DNA from: Methylobacterium currus
GTDB taxonomy: Bacteria; Pseudomonadota; Alphaproteobacteria; Rhizobiales; Beijerinckiaceae
Reading direction: 5' to 3'
Length of the DNA stretch: 64,000 nt
NCBI RefSeq assembly: GCF_003058325.1
Contig: NZ_CP028843.1
Span: 22,501 to 86,500 of the forward strand
Position numbers and translations under genes: made by a program. The notes under the pieces are model-generated. The model had not been told where the DNA came from. It searched no databases and saw only the letters and a program-made list of their open reading frames with translations. Of this stretch, positions 19,281-28,354 are shown in pieces (position 1 is the stretch's first letter; the number at the start of each line of letters is the position of its first letter).

Positions 19281-20326
19281 TAGAGCGCGGTGCGATCGGC
19301 CTGCAACGGCCAAGTTGGTTAGGGCGTTGGCTGGGTGAAGGAGCCAGCGATGACCTCACCCTTGTCCGTCGATCTGCGTGAGCGTGTGGTGTCCGCTGTC
19401 ATAGCGGGTGCGTCCTGCCGCCAAGCTGGCGAGCGGTTCGGTGTCAGCGCCGCCAGCGTCAGTCGCTGGCATGCCCGTCATCTCCGGGACGGCCACGTCC
19501 GGCCCAAGCCGATGGGCGGCGACCAGCGCTCGCACGTCATCGAGGCTCACGCCTCGCGGATCCTGAGGCTGTGCGAGAAGCGCGGCAACATCGTGCTGTC
19601 GGAACTGCGCGACGCCTTGGCCGAGCAGGGCGTCACCTCCAGCACCAGCAGCCTGTCGCGCTTCCTGGCCCGCCATCGCATCACCCGTAAAAAGGGGCGC
19701 TCCACGCCGCCGAGCAGGACCGTCCGGACGTAGCGGAGGCCCGCCAGGCGTGGTTCGAGGGCCAACTCGATCTCGATCCGGACCGTCTGGTGTTCATCGA
19801 CGAGACGGCGGCCTCAACCCGGATGGCGCGCCGCTATGGCTGGGCCCCGCGCGGCCAGCGCTGTCGCCTGCCGATGCCGTGCGGGCACTACAAGACCACC
19901 ACTATCACGGCGGCTCTGCGCACGAGCGGCCTGACGGCAACGGCGATCTTCGAGGGGGCCACCAACGGCCGGCGCTTCCTGGACTACGTCACCGACACTC
20001 TGGTCCCGGCGCTCCGGCCAGGCGACACGGTGATCCTCGACAACCTCCAGGCCCACAAGGTGGCGGGCGTGCGCGAGGCCATCGCGGCGGCCGGCGCGCG
20101 GGTGGTGTACCTGCCGCCCTACAGCCCGGAGTTCAATCCGATCGAGCAGGCCTTCGCCAAGCTCAAGACGTTGCTGCGCACCGAGGCCGCGCGCACGGTA
20201 AAAGCGCTGCAGGACGCGATCCAGCAAGCCTTCGCCGCCTTCGCGCCGCAGGAGTGCCGCAACTACATCAATGCAGCCGGATACCAGAATGACTGCTACG
20301 TTTCAGACTGATCGGGCGACGCTCTA
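19281..20326 (+). mobile_element. IS630-family insertion sequence
   Basis: The element is flanked by TA dinucleotides (19281-19282 and 20325-20326), the IS630 target duplication. Imperfect terminal inverted repeats of about 27 bp start with GAGCG at 19283 and end with CGCTC at 20324. It carries one transposase gene in two frames. The element looks intact. Confidence 0.9.
19350..20311 (+). CDS. IS630 transposase, made by -1 frameshifting
   Basis: The first frame (19350-19733) encodes the helix-turn-helix part, LSVDLRERVVSAV...FGVSAASVSRW. The second frame, read from about 19700 to 20311, encodes the DDE domain with LVFIDETAAS, VILDNLQAHK and the final Glu in YSPEFNPIEQAFAKLK. The frames join at the slippery run AAAAAGGGG (19689-19697). 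A -1 slip there gives a continuous protein of about 320 residues that reads on through LHAAEQDRPDVAEARQ. Programmed frameshifting is usual in this family. The ATG at 19350 has GAAGGAG six bases upstream. Confidence 0.88.
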
Positions 20327-20341
20327 GTTCCACCGTACAGG

Positions 20342-20393
20342 GTCATCCCGGGTTCTCGCCTTCGGCGAGCCCCAGGATGACGCGGAGGGTGTC
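20342..20393 (+). repeat. REP-like hairpin repeat, copy A
   Basis: GTCATCCCGG and its partner CAGGATGAC form a hairpin around CTCGCCTTCGGCGAG, followed by GCGGAGGGTGTC. A second copy lies at 24463-24514, with the hairpin core inverted but the same trailing sequence. The repeat sits directly after the IS630 element. Confidence 0.75.
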
Positions 20394-20502
20394 AGTACGG
20401 CCGGGTACCCGGCCAGATGGTGACCTCGGCATTGGCGCATCCCGGAACCACCCCAGCCCCCACCTCTTTCCCCTCACGCACCGCAAGCCCGGATCACCCC
20501 CC

Positions 20503-20766
20503 ATGCGCGACAACCCGGAGCGGAGCCGGTTCGAACTCGAGGTGGACGGCGAGGTCGCCTACGCCGAGTACCGCCGCCAACCCGGCACCCTCGTCATCTC
20601 CTACGTCTACGCGCCCCCGGCCTTGCGCGGCACCGGCACCGCCGACCGGCTGATGCAGGGCGTGGCCGAGGCCGCCCGGGCGGAGGGAGCGCGCATCCGG
20701 CCGCTCTGCGGCTACTCGGCAGCGTGGCTGAGGCGCCACCGCGAGCATCGCGACCTCTTGGCCTGA
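20503..20766 (+). CDS. Small GNAT-type N-acetyltransferase (YjdJ-like)
   Basis: This 87-residue protein matches the compact acetyl-CoA-binding GNAT subgroup. It has GEVAYAEYRR, then VYAPPALRGTGTADRLM as the pyrophosphate-binding A motif, and a C-terminal CGYSAAWLRRH. The substrate is unknown; members are often annotated as predicted acetyltransferases. The ATG at 20503 gives normal family length. Confidence 0.85.
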   Translation: MRDNPERSRFELEVDGEVAYAEYRRQPGTLVISYVYAPPALRGTGTADRLMQGVAEAARAEGARIRPLCGYSAAWLRRHREHRDLLA

Positions 20767-20782
20767 GGTCGGGTCGCCAAGG

Positions 20783-22198
20783 TCACCCGGCCATATCGAG
20801 CGGCGGCGCGAGCCCGTCCGGCAGCGGGCTGACATAGGGCGTGCGAGCCAGCCGCTCGGCATGGTCGGCCTTGGCGCGGGCGAGCAGATCGGGGTCGCGC
20901 AGCACGTCCACGGCGGTGCCGGCCATCGCCTTGGCGACGTGGACCATGCCCTTATGCGCCGCCGGGGTCTTGCCCTGCGCGGTCATCTGCCAGGAATGGC
21001 CCGGCGTGCCGATGGCGTAGGTGGCGCCGCGGGCCTGCACCGTCGGCACCGCCCAGCTCACGTCGCCGACATCGGTCGAGCCCATCATCCGCTCGCCCAC
21101 TGCGCCGAGGGGCACGATCGTGTCGCAGAGCGGCGCATCGGTCACCGGCACGCCGAAGCGGCGATGGGCCGAGACGATGTCCTCGCGGGTCAGCGTCGCC
21201 CGGATCTCCTCCGCGAAGGCGCGGTCCTCGGCGTCGAAGGGCGGCGGGCCGAGCCGCATCAGGTTGGCGTGCAGGGCCTGCTCCAGGGGTGGGTTCGCCA
21301 GCAGGTTCGACATCGCGCTCACCACCCGGCTCGTGACATTGGTCTCGGTCATCAGGGCGGCGCCTTGCGCGATCTTCTCCACCCGGGCCGCGAGGTCGAG
21401 GAGGCTCGGCAGGTCGGCGGCGCGCACGAGGTAGCGCACGGTGGCGCTGGCCTGGACGACGTTCGGAGCGATGCCGCCGGCATCCAGATAGGCGTAGTGC
21501 ACCCGCGCGTCGCTCGGCATGTGCTCGCGCAGGTAGTTGACGCCGACATTCATCAGCTCGACCGCGTCGAGCGCCGAGCGCCCGAGATGCGGAGCCGCCG
21601 CCGCGTGCGAGGCCTTGCCCGCGAAGGTGAAGTCGAGGAGCTGGATCGCCAGCGAGACCGGCTCCCAGATCGCCACGAACGGGCCCGGATGCCAGGTGAT
21701 CGCCACGTCGACGTCGGCGAAGACACGATCGCGCACCATGAAGGTCTTGGCCGCCCCACCTTCTTCCGCCGGGCAGCCGTAATAGCGCACGCGGCCGGGC
21801 AGACCTTGCGCGGCGAGCCAGTCCTTCACCGCAGTGGCGGCGAGGAGCGCGCCGGCGCCGAGCAAATTGTGGCCGCAGCCGTGGCCGGCGCCCTCGCCGG
21901 GCCGGGGCCGGTGCTGGGCCACGCCCGCCTCCTGGCTCAGGCCCGGCAACGCGTCGTACTCGCCCAGGATCGCGATGACCGGGCCGCCCTCCCCCGCCTC
22001 GCCCATCATGGCGGTCGGGATGCCGCCGACCCCTTCCGTCACCCGGAAGCCTTGAGCGCGGAGCATGGCGGTGTGCTCGGCGGCCGAGCGCACTTCCTGG
22101 AAGTTGAGCTCCGGCATCTCCCAGACCCGGTCGGAGAGGGCGACGAACGCCGCCGCATGCTCCTCGACGTGCCGCCAGATCGCCTCGCTGTTGTGCAT
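20783..22198 (-). CDS. M20 family amidohydrolase (AbgB-like)
   Basis: This 471-residue zinc peptidase/amidohydrolase has the metal-binding pattern GHGCGHN (about 105), the catalytic Glu-Glu in CPAEEGGAAKT, HPGPF, and a dimerisation insert beginning GKASHAAAAP. It most resembles p-aminobenzoyl-glutamate hydrolase subunit B and related indole-acetyl-amino-acid hydrolases, which cleave an amide bond in a small cytoplasmic substrate. No AbgA or AbgT partner is adjacent, so the true substrate is open. Confidence 0.9.
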   Translation of the reverse strand: MHNSEAIWRHVEEHAAAFVALSDRVWEMPELNFQEVRSAAEHTAMLRAQGFRVTEGVGGIPTAMMGEAGEGGPVIAILGEYDALPGLSQEAGVAQHRPRPGEGAGHGCGHNLLGAGALLAATAVKDWLAAQGLPGRVRYYGCPAEEGGAAKTFMVRDRVFADVDVAITWHPGPFVAIWEPVSLAIQLLDFTFAGKASHAAAAPHLGRSALDAVELMNVGVNYLREHMPSDARVHYAYLDAGGIAPNVVQASATVRYLVRAADLPSLLDLAARVEKIAQGAALMTETNVTSRVVSAMSNLLANPPLEQALHANLMRLGPPPFDAEDRAFAEEIRATLTREDIVSAHRRFGVPVTDAPLCDTIVPLGAVGERMMGSTDVGDVSWAVPTVQARGATYAIGTPGHSWQMTAQGKTPAAHKGMVHVAKAMAGTAVDVLRDPDLLARAKADHAERLARTPYVSPLPDGLAPPLDMAG

Positions 22199-22302
22199 GG
22201 TTCCTCGCGCATCCGGGGCCTTGTTCGTGTCCGGCCCCCGCCCCTTGTCGCATGATGGAGCCCAAGCGCCATGCGCCCGGCTCAGCTCAGACCTGCGTGA
22301 CG

Positions 22303-22935
22303 TTAGCGCTTCGCAGAGGCCTGCCGCTTCGCCAGCGCTCGGTCGACGAAGTCGAGCCGGTCCTGGCCCCAGAACAACTCGCGGTCGAGCACGATCGTGG
22401 GCGAGCCGAACACGCCGAGGCGTTCCGCCTCTTCGCCGTAGCGGCGGTACTCGGCCTGGACGGGCTCGCTCTGCTCGGCTGCCACCAGGGCGGCGCCGTC
22501 ATAGCCGTTCTCGTCAGCGATGGCGCGCCGGACGCCCGCATCCGAGATGTCGCGCTCCTCGGCCCAGAGCGCCCGCAGGATCGCGTGCGAGAGCGGGAAG
22601 GCGTCGAGGCCGGCCTGTTGGGCGGCGATCACGGTCCAGCCGGCGTGCTTGTTCCAGTTCGGCGCCGGATTCTGCATCGGGTAGTACCGGGGCGTTACGG
22701 TGAGCGGCAGGCCGAGGTAATCGCTCCAGCGGGCGAGCTCGACGGCATGATAATCGCGTCGCGGCTGCGGCCGGGTCCGGATCGGCACGCCGCCGGTCTT
22801 CGGCACCACCTCCTGGAAGTCGAAAGGCTTCAGCACCAGCCGGGCGCGGTGGCGGCGCACGATGTCCTGGAGCTTCGGCCCGCCGAGATAGGACCAGGGG
22901 GAGGACAGGCTGTAGAAGCAGGACAGTTCGACCAT
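22303..22935 (-). CDS. DsbA-fold 2-hydroxychromene-2-carboxylate isomerase-like protein
   Basis: This 210-residue protein has the thioredoxin/DsbA fold of glutathione S-transferase kappa and HCCA isomerases. SLSSPWSYLG at the N terminus replaces a CxxC, and a C-terminal GVFGSPTIVLDRELFWGQDRLDFV is typical of the family. These enzymes use glutathione to isomerise aromatic breakdown products. It is divergent from a flavin monooxygenase starting 18 bases away, so the two may act in the same oxidation pathway. Confidence 0.9.
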   Translation of the reverse strand: MVELSCFYSLSSPWSYLGGPKLQDIVRRHRARLVLKPFDFQEVVPKTGGVPIRTRPQPRRDYHAVELARWSDYLGLPLTVTPRYYPMQNPAPNWNKHAGWTVIAAQQAGLDAFPLSHAILRALWAEERDISDAGVRRAIADENGYDGAALVAAEQSEPVQAEYRRYGEEAERLGVFGSPTIVLDRELFWGQDRLDFVDRALAKRQASAKR

Positions 22936-22953
22936 CGGGGACCTCCAGACGAG

Positions 22954-24411
22954 ATGGGCATGGATATCCACCAGGAGAGCGCGGCCGTGAAGGGTCTGAC
23001 GGCGTTGGCCGCCGAGGTGCGGCACGATCTCGCCCGCCTGAATCATCCGCCGAACCCCTGGACGCTGCCGGTCGAGGGTCCGGACAGGCGTCCCGCCCTC
23101 GACGTGCTGGTGGTCGGCGCCGGCATGTGCGGCCAGACCGCCGCCTTCGCGCTCCTGCGCGAGGGCGTGTCGAACCTCCGGGTGATCGACCAGGCTCCCC
23201 GGGGGGCGGAGGGGCCGTGGGGCACCTTCGCCCGGATGGAGACCCTGCGCTCGCCCAAGCACCTGACGGGTCCGGATCTCGGCATCCCCTCCCTCACCTT
23301 CCGGGCCTGGTGGGAGGCGCAAGCCGGGGAGGAGGGCTGGCGCGACCTGTACAAGATCCCGCGCCTCGACTGGCTGCGCTACCTCCTCTTCGTGCGCGAC
23401 GTTGTGGGCGTGCCGGTCGAGAACGACACAAGCCTCGTGCGGCTGTGGCCGGCGGAGGGGCTGGTCGGCGCCGCGATCGAGGGCCCCGGCGGATCCGAGA
23501 CGGTCCATGCCCGCAAGGTGGTGCTGGCCTGCGGCCGCGACGGCTCTGGCGGACGGCGGATGCCGCCCTTCGCGACGGGGGCTGAGGGACGCCTGTTCCA
23601 CTCCTCCGACCCGATCGATTTTTCGCGCTTTCGCGGCGGCCGGGTCGCGGTGCTCGGCGCCTCGGCCTCGGCGATCGACAATGCCGCCACGGCCCTGGAG
23701 GCCGGCGCCGCGCAAGTGACGCTGTTCGTGCGCCGGTCGCACTTTCCGCAGGTCAACAAGTCGAAATGGGCCGCCTTCCCGGGCTTCCTGCGCGGTTACG
23801 CCGCCCTCGACGACGCCAGGCGCTGGGCCTTCACGACATACATGATGGGCGAGGGCACGCCGCCGCCCCACGAATCGGTCCTGCGCTGCACCCGCCACCC
23901 GAATTTCTCGGTGCGCTTCGACGAGGGCTGGAGCGGGATCGAGGAGCGGCCGGACGGGCTGGTGATCGAGACCGCGAAGGGGCGCCACTCCGTCGACGCC
24001 GCCGTGGTGGCGGTCGGCTTCGACATCGACCTGACCCGGCGGCCGGAACTGGAGGCATTTCGCGACGCGGTGCTGACCTGGGGCGACCGGGTCTCGCCGG
24101 CGCAGGCCGCAGCGAACCCGGAGGCCGCGCGCTTCCCCTATCTCGGCGACGGCATGCAGATGCTGGAGCGGGTGCCCGGCCAGTTGCCGGAGCTCGGCCT
24201 GCTGCACGTCTTCAATTGGGGCGTCACCCTCAGCCACGGCGCGCTCGCCGGCGACATCCCGGGCCTCGGCATCGGGGCGACGCGGCTGGCGCACGCGCTG
24301 GTGCGCGACCTCTTCGTCTCGCAGGCCGACGCGCATTTCCCCCGCCTCGTGGCGCACGAGGATGCGGAGCTGGCGCCGACGCCGTTCTTCGTCGAGCGGG
24401 AGGCGCGGTGA
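22954..24411 (+). CDS. FAD-dependent NADPH monooxygenase (flavin-containing monooxygenase-like)
   Basis: The protein has 485 residues. The FAD site is VLVVGAGMCGQTAAFAL (residues about 51-67) and the NADPH site is VAVLGASASAIDNAATAL (about 232-249). The C-terminal block AAVVAVGFDIDLTRR is typical of class B monooxygenases. The enzyme probably oxygenates a small organic or N/S-containing substrate. Two in-frame ATGs at 22954 and 22960 are both possible. The very short divergent spacer to the isomerase gene suggests shared control. Confidence 0.85.
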   Translation: MGMDIHQESAAVKGLTALAAEVRHDLARLNHPPNPWTLPVEGPDRRPALDVLVVGAGMCGQTAAFALLREGVSNLRVIDQAPRGAEGPWGTFARMETLRSPKHLTGPDLGIPSLTFRAWWEAQAGEEGWRDLYKIPRLDWLRYLLFVRDVVGVPVENDTSLVRLWPAEGLVGAAIEGPGGSETVHARKVVLACGRDGSGGRRMPPFATGAEGRLFHSSDPIDFSRFRGGRVAVLGASASAIDNAATALEAGAAQVTLFVRRSHFPQVNKSKWAAFPGFLRGYAALDDARRWAFTTYMMGEGTPPPHESVLRCTRHPNFSVRFDEGWSGIEERPDGLVIETAKGRHSVDAAVVAVGFDIDLTRRPELEAFRDAVLTWGDRVSPAQAAANPEAARFPYLGDGMQMLERVPGQLPELGLLHVFNWGVTLSHGALAGDIPGLGIGATRLAHALVRDLFVSQADAHFPRLVAHEDAELAPTPFFVEREAR

Positions 24412-24462
24412 GCGGCTGTTCGACGGATCGCGTCGATCAGTCCGGCACACGCCGGTCTCGAT

Positions 24463-24514
24463 GTCATCCCGGAGCCCGCCGAAGGCGAGAACCCGGGATG
24501 ACGAGGAGGGTGTC
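24463..24514 (+). repeat. REP-like hairpin repeat, copy B
   Basis: GTCATCCCGG and CCGGGATGAC enclose CCGCCGAAGGCGAG, followed by GAGGAGGGTGTC. Ends and trailing sequence match copy A at 20342. The unit lies between the convergent monooxygenase and NDH-2 genes. Confidence 0.75.
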
Positions 24515-24561
24515 GGATCCGGGGAGCGGCGACGCAGCCGCATCCGGCCCCGCCCGACGGC

Positions 24562-25941
24562 TCAGGGCGGCGGAATCCGCCCCGGCGGGGTGCCGCGGAT
24601 CAGGGCCATGACGGCCTCGTCGCGCTCGGAGATCAGGCGGGCGCCGCGCTGGAAGCTCAGATAGGCCCAGAGCCAGCGCAAGGTGACGACGAGGCGGTTG
24701 TGGAAGCCGACCAGCAGGTAGACGTGGGCCACGCCCCAGACCAGCCAGGCGAGGAAGCCCTTGAGCTTGACGCGGTCCCACTGCACCACGCCGGAATTGT
24801 GCCCGATGATCGCGAGGTTGCCGCGGCTGCGGAAGCGGAACGGCTTCGGCACTGTCCCGTGCAGGATGCGGTCGCGCAGCGCCCGGCCGAGATAGCGGCC
24901 CTGCTGGTCGGCCACCTGGGCAAGGCCCGGCAGGGGCTTGCCGTCCTCGGCCTTGGCCATGGCGAGGTCGCCGAGCGCGTAGACGCCCGGGCGGCCGATG
25001 ACCGCGAGGTCCGGCCCGACCGGGACGTGGCCCTGGCGCGTCGTCTCGACCCCGAGCCATTCCCCCGCCGGCGAGGCGCGCACGCCCGCGCCCCAGACGA
25101 TCGTGGCCGCCGGGATCAGCTTGCCCGCCACGGTCACGCCCTCCTCCGACACGTCCTCGACGGCGTGCTCGGTCAGCACCGTGACGCCGAGCCGCTCCAG
25201 CGAGCGGCGCGCATAGGCCGAGAGATCCTCCGTGAAGGTGCCGAGCACCCGGGGCGCCGCCTCGATCAGCAGGATCCGGGCCTGCTTCGGGTCGATGCGG
25301 CGGAAATCCTGCGACAGGGCATGGTGGGCGAGGCCCGCGATGGCCCCAGCCATCTCGACGCCGGTCGGCCCGCCGCCGATCACCGCGAAGGTCATCAGCC
25401 GCTCGCGGGCGGCCGGATCGTCCTCGCGCTCGGCAGCCTCGAAGGCGAGGAGCACCCGGGCCCGGATGCGGCGCGCATCGTCGAGGGTCTTGAGGCCGGG
25501 GGCGTAGCGCTCCCATTCCGGATGGCCGAAATAGCTGTGCGTGGCGCCCGTGGCGAGGACCAGCGTGTCGTAGGGGATGCGGGTGCCGTCGCGCAGGCGC
25601 ACCGCACGCTCCTCGGTGTCGACGCCCTCGACCTCGCCCATCAGCACGCTGACATTGCGGTCCCAGCGCAGGATCGCCCGGATCGGCTCGGCGATCTCGC
25701 CCGGCGCGATCACCGCTGTGGCGACCTGATAGAGCAGCGGCTGGAACAGGTGGTGGTTGCGCCGGTCGATCAGCGTGACCGCGATCCCCTCGGCACCGCC
25801 GAGGCCCCGGGCCGTGGTGAGGCCGCCGAAGCCGCCGCCGACGATCACAACCCGGTGCGGCCCCGCGGCCGGAGGCGGCGCTCCATGCGGCTCGTCGCGG
25901 GGAGTGGGTTCGAGCGTGGTGCGGTGCAGGGTCTCGGACAT
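24562..25941 (-). CDS. ndh: Type II NADH dehydrogenase
   Basis: This 459-residue single-subunit NADH:quinone oxidoreductase does not pump protons. The FAD site is VVIVGGGFGGLTTARGL (about 31-47), the NADH site is FAVIGGGPTGVEMAGAI, and GVYALGDLA marks the second FAD contact. The hydrophobic amphipathic C terminus, WLVWGVAHVYLLVGF, anchors it to the membrane. It offers a way to reoxidise NADH with little energy gain, useful when catabolism such as proline oxidation is fast. The start at 25941 is the ATG before a Pro-rich leader. Confidence 0.93.
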   Translation of the reverse strand: MSETLHRTTLEPTPRDEPHGAPPPAAGPHRVVIVGGGFGGLTTARGLGGAEGIAVTLIDRRNHHLFQPLLYQVATAVIAPGEIAEPIRAILRWDRNVSVLMGEVEGVDTEERAVRLRDGTRIPYDTLVLATGATHSYFGHPEWERYAPGLKTLDDARRIRARVLLAFEAAEREDDPAARERLMTFAVIGGGPTGVEMAGAIAGLAHHALSQDFRRIDPKQARILLIEAAPRVLGTFTEDLSAYARRSLERLGVTVLTEHAVEDVSEEGVTVAGKLIPAATIVWGAGVRASPAGEWLGVETTRQGHVPVGPDLAVIGRPGVYALGDLAMAKAEDGKPLPGLAQVADQQGRYLGRALRDRILHGTVPKPFRFRSRGNLAIIGHNSGVVQWDRVKLKGFLAWLVWGVAHVYLLVGFHNRLVVTLRWLWAYLSFQRGARLISERDEAVMALIRGTPPGRIPPP

Positions 25942-26164
25942 GCGGCTCTCCCGGGCGGTTCCAGGCTGCCGGACCGGAGGCCCATCCCAGGGGGACTTGC
26001 GGGATCGGGCCCTGCCGGATCGGGACTTGCCGGAGCGACAGTCTGACCCAAGGTTACGATACCGGCGCGCGCCGCGGACCCCCCTCTTTGTTCCGGCTGC
26101 GTCGTCGGGAGCGGTGGGGATCAACCCAGGCGCGCCGGCACCGTTCCGGCCGGCGCCGCGCAGC

Positions 26165-26200
26165 CCGCGACCGTCTATTTCACAGTCAAAAACTGTATAA
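26165..26200 (+). promoter_or_regulatory. AT-rich dyad upstream of cysK
   Basis: ACAGT (26182-26186) and ACTGT (26192-26196) flank CAAAA, followed by TATAAAT. In this GC-rich context the patch stands out as a promoter or operator for cysK. No regulator can be named. Confidence 0.4.
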
Positions 26201-26277
26201 ATCGACATACCTCGACGGCAGGCCGGATTTCCGCTACCCGTGCGGCGGACGACGCACCCTTGAGGGAGAGACACACC

Positions 26278-27258
26278 ATGGCCGACGCCACCGCCACCTC
26301 GGAGACCGGCCGCCGGATCGGCCACGGCCGGGTCTACGACTCGATCACCGAGACCATCGGCAACACCCCGCTGGTGCGCCTGAACCGCCTCGCCAAGGAG
26401 CGCGGGATCGACGCCGAGATCCTCCTGAAGCTCGAGTTCTTCAACCCGATCGCCTCGGTGAAGGACCGCATCGGCGTCAACATGATCGACGCCATGGAGG
26501 CCTCGGGCGTGCTGAAGCCCGGCGGCACCCTGGTGGAGCCGACTTCCGGCAATACCGGCATCGCGCTCGCCTTCGTGGCCGCGGCCCGGGGCTACCGGCT
26601 GATCCTGGTCATGCCCGAGACGATGTCGCTCGAGCGGCGCAAGATGCTGGCCTATCTCGGGGCCGAACTCGCCCTCACCCCTGGCCCCCAGGGCATGAAG
26701 GGCGCGATCGCCAAGGCCGAGGAGCTCCTGAAGGAGATCCCGGGCGCGATCATGCCCCAGCAGTTCAACAACCCGGCCAACCCCGAGATCCACCGGAAGA
26801 CCACCGCGGAGGAGATCTGGAACGATACGCAAGGGCAGCTCGACGCCTTCGTGGCGGGCGTGGGCACCGGCGGCACCATCACGGGCGTCGGCCAGGTCAT
26901 CAAGCCGCGCCTGCCGCATCTGCGCGTCATCGCGGTCGAGCCGGAGGATTCCCCGGTCCTGTCCGGCGGCCAGCCCGGCCCGCACAAGATCCAGGGTATC
27001 GGCGCCGGCTTCGTGCCGAACGTGCTCGATCGCGGCGTGATCGACGAGGTGGTGACGGTCTCCAACCAGACCGCCTTCGACACCGCCCGCCTGCTCGCCC
27101 GGATCGAGGGCATCCCCGGCGGCATCTCGACCGGCGGCAACGTCGCGGCGGCCCTCGAGGTCGCGGCCCGGCCGGAGTTCAAGGGCAAGCGGATCGTGAC
27201 GGTCGCCTGCTCGTTTGCCGAGCGCTACATCTCGTCGGCCCTGTTCGAGGGCCTGTAA
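26278..27258 (+). CDS. cysK: Cysteine synthase A (O-acetylserine sulfhydrylase)
   Basis: The enzyme has 326 residues and makes cysteine from O-acetylserine and sulfide using PLP. The PLP lysine is in NPIASVKDR (about residue 62). The substrate loop is [10 protein letters not shown], the phosphate-binding loop is [12 protein letters not shown], and the C-terminal region has [11 protein letters not shown]. Family length and motifs are complete. The ATG at 26278 has GAGGGAGAG eight bases upstream. Confidence 0.96.
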   Translation: MADATATSETGRRIGHGRVYDSITETIGNTPLVRLNRLAKERGIDAEILLKLEFFNPIASVKDRIGVNMIDAMEASGVLKPGGTLVEPTSGNTGIALAFVAAARGYRLILVMPETMSLERRKMLAYLGAELALTPGPQGMKGAIAKAEELLKEIPGAIMPQQFNNPANPEIHRKTTAEEIWNDTQGQLDAFVAGVGTGGTITGVGQVIKPRLPHLRVIAVEPEDSPVLSGGQPGPHKIQGIGAGFVPNVLDRGVIDEVVTVSNQTAFDTARLLARIEGIPGGISTGGNVAAALEVAARPEFKGKRIVTVACSFAERYISSALFEGL

Positions 27259-27268
27259 GGGCGGTCCG

Positions 27269-27290
27269 GGCGGGGCCGCGCGGCCCCGCC
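27269..27290. terminator. Terminator hairpin between cysK and the convergent gene
   Basis: The 9-bp perfect stem GGCGGGGCC/GGCCCCGCC with a GCGC loop lies between convergent genes and probably serves both. Confidence 0.6.
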
Positions 27291-27302
27291 TCCACCGGGC
27301 GC

Positions 27303-27620
27303 TCAGGCCACCAATTCGGGCCGGCGCTCCTCCGGGTGCGCCTCTTGATGGCGTTCGTCCTGGCAGGCGCCACGGCGGAACAGGGCGGCGCAGCGCGATT
27401 CGCGATGGACGCTCAGGATCGAGGCCCGGTCGATGTCGGGGTTCTCGGCCAGGATGCGACGCACATCCTCCACCAGGCGGCCGTACCGGCCGGCGTCGTA
27501 GCCGCTCTCCAGCGGAGAGACCGCGATATAGGCCTCGACCACCAGAACCTTCTCGGCCTTCTCGCGAGAGACTTCGGCGGCGATCCAGGCGGATTTCACG
27601 AGGCGGTTCGGATTGACCAT
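27303..27620 (-). CDS. Conserved-looking small cytoplasmic protein of unknown function
   Basis: This 105-residue protein has no signal peptide or membrane segment. It begins with a strong Shine-Dalgarno (GGAGG, seven bases before the ATG). A predicted helical core (VKSAWIAAEVSREKAEKVLVV-type, residues 8-28) is followed by a Cys-containing stretch (RCAALFRRGACQD) and a charged tail. I do not recognise the family. It lies just downstream of the Lrp regulator gene on the same strand, 149 bases apart, and could be cotranscribed. Confidence 0.6.
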   Translation of the reverse strand: MVNPNRLVKSAWIAAEVSREKAEKVLVVEAYIAVSPLESGYDAGRYGRLVEDVRRILAENPDIDRASILSVHRESRCAALFRRGACQDERHQEAHPEERRPELVA

Positions 27621-27769
27621 CGGCGTACCTCCATTCGTGTCGGGGCCGCTCTGCGGCGGCTTGGTGAATGAGAGACTGCGACACTCTGCGCCCTCTGCCA
27701 ACTCCGCAGACGCCGCAAAGCTCCGATATGTCGCAGGGACATCATGCGTCCCGCGCATGAGCCGCAGGA

Positions 27770-28234
27770 TCAGAGCGGCAGCACCCCGTCGCTCTTCACC
27801 TCCTCCATCACCGCGTAGGTGCGGGTGTTGTTGACCCCCGGCAGCGACAGCAGGCCGTCGCCGAGGAAGCGCCGATAGGCCGGCATGTCGGCGACCCGGG
27901 CCTTGACCAGATAGTCGAACCCGCCGCCGACCATGTGGCATTCCAGGACTTCCGGTGCGCGCCGCACAGCTGCCGCGAAGCGCGCGAAGGCGTCGGGCGT
28001 GGTCTTGTCGAGCGAGACCTCGACGAAGACGAGCAGGCTCAGGCCGAGGCGCTGCGGATCGAGCCGCGCGCCGAACCCGGTGATCACCCCGTCCTTCTGC
28101 AACCGGCGCAGCCGCTCGCCGGTGGCGGTCGGCGACAGCCCGACCCGCTCCGCCAGCTCGACATTCGGGATGCGCCCCTCGCGCTGGAGGATTTTTAGGA
28201 TCTGCCGATCGACCCGGTCGAGCCCGTCCGTCAT
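27770..28234 (-). CDS. Lrp/AsnC family regulator of proline catabolism (PutR-like)
   Basis: The protein has 154 residues: an N-terminal helix-turn-helix (VELAERVGLSPTATGERLRRL, residues about 24-45) and a C-terminal RAM ligand-binding domain (about 65-150). It is divergent from putA, with 120 bases between the starts. In rhizobia and Agrobacterium an Lrp-type PutR activates putA in response to proline. The arrangement here strongly suggests the same role. The ATG at 28234 is preferred over an upstream in-frame start. Confidence 0.88.
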   Translation of the reverse strand: MTDGLDRVDRQILKILQREGRIPNVELAERVGLSPTATGERLRRLQKDGVITGFGARLDPQRLGLSLLVFVEVSLDKTTPDAFARFAAAVRRAPEVLECHMVGGGFDYLVKARVADMPAYRRFLGDGLLSLPGVNNTRTYAVMEEVKSDGVLPL

Positions 28235-28354
28235 TGTCTCTGTCAAACCCCGGTCTGGCCGCCGATCCTGCGGCGAACCTGCGATACGCGCCATCGAAGC
28301 ACGGCGAAAGGCGCTCTAAGCTGAGGATCGTCGCAAGCCGCCCGGATCCGCCCG

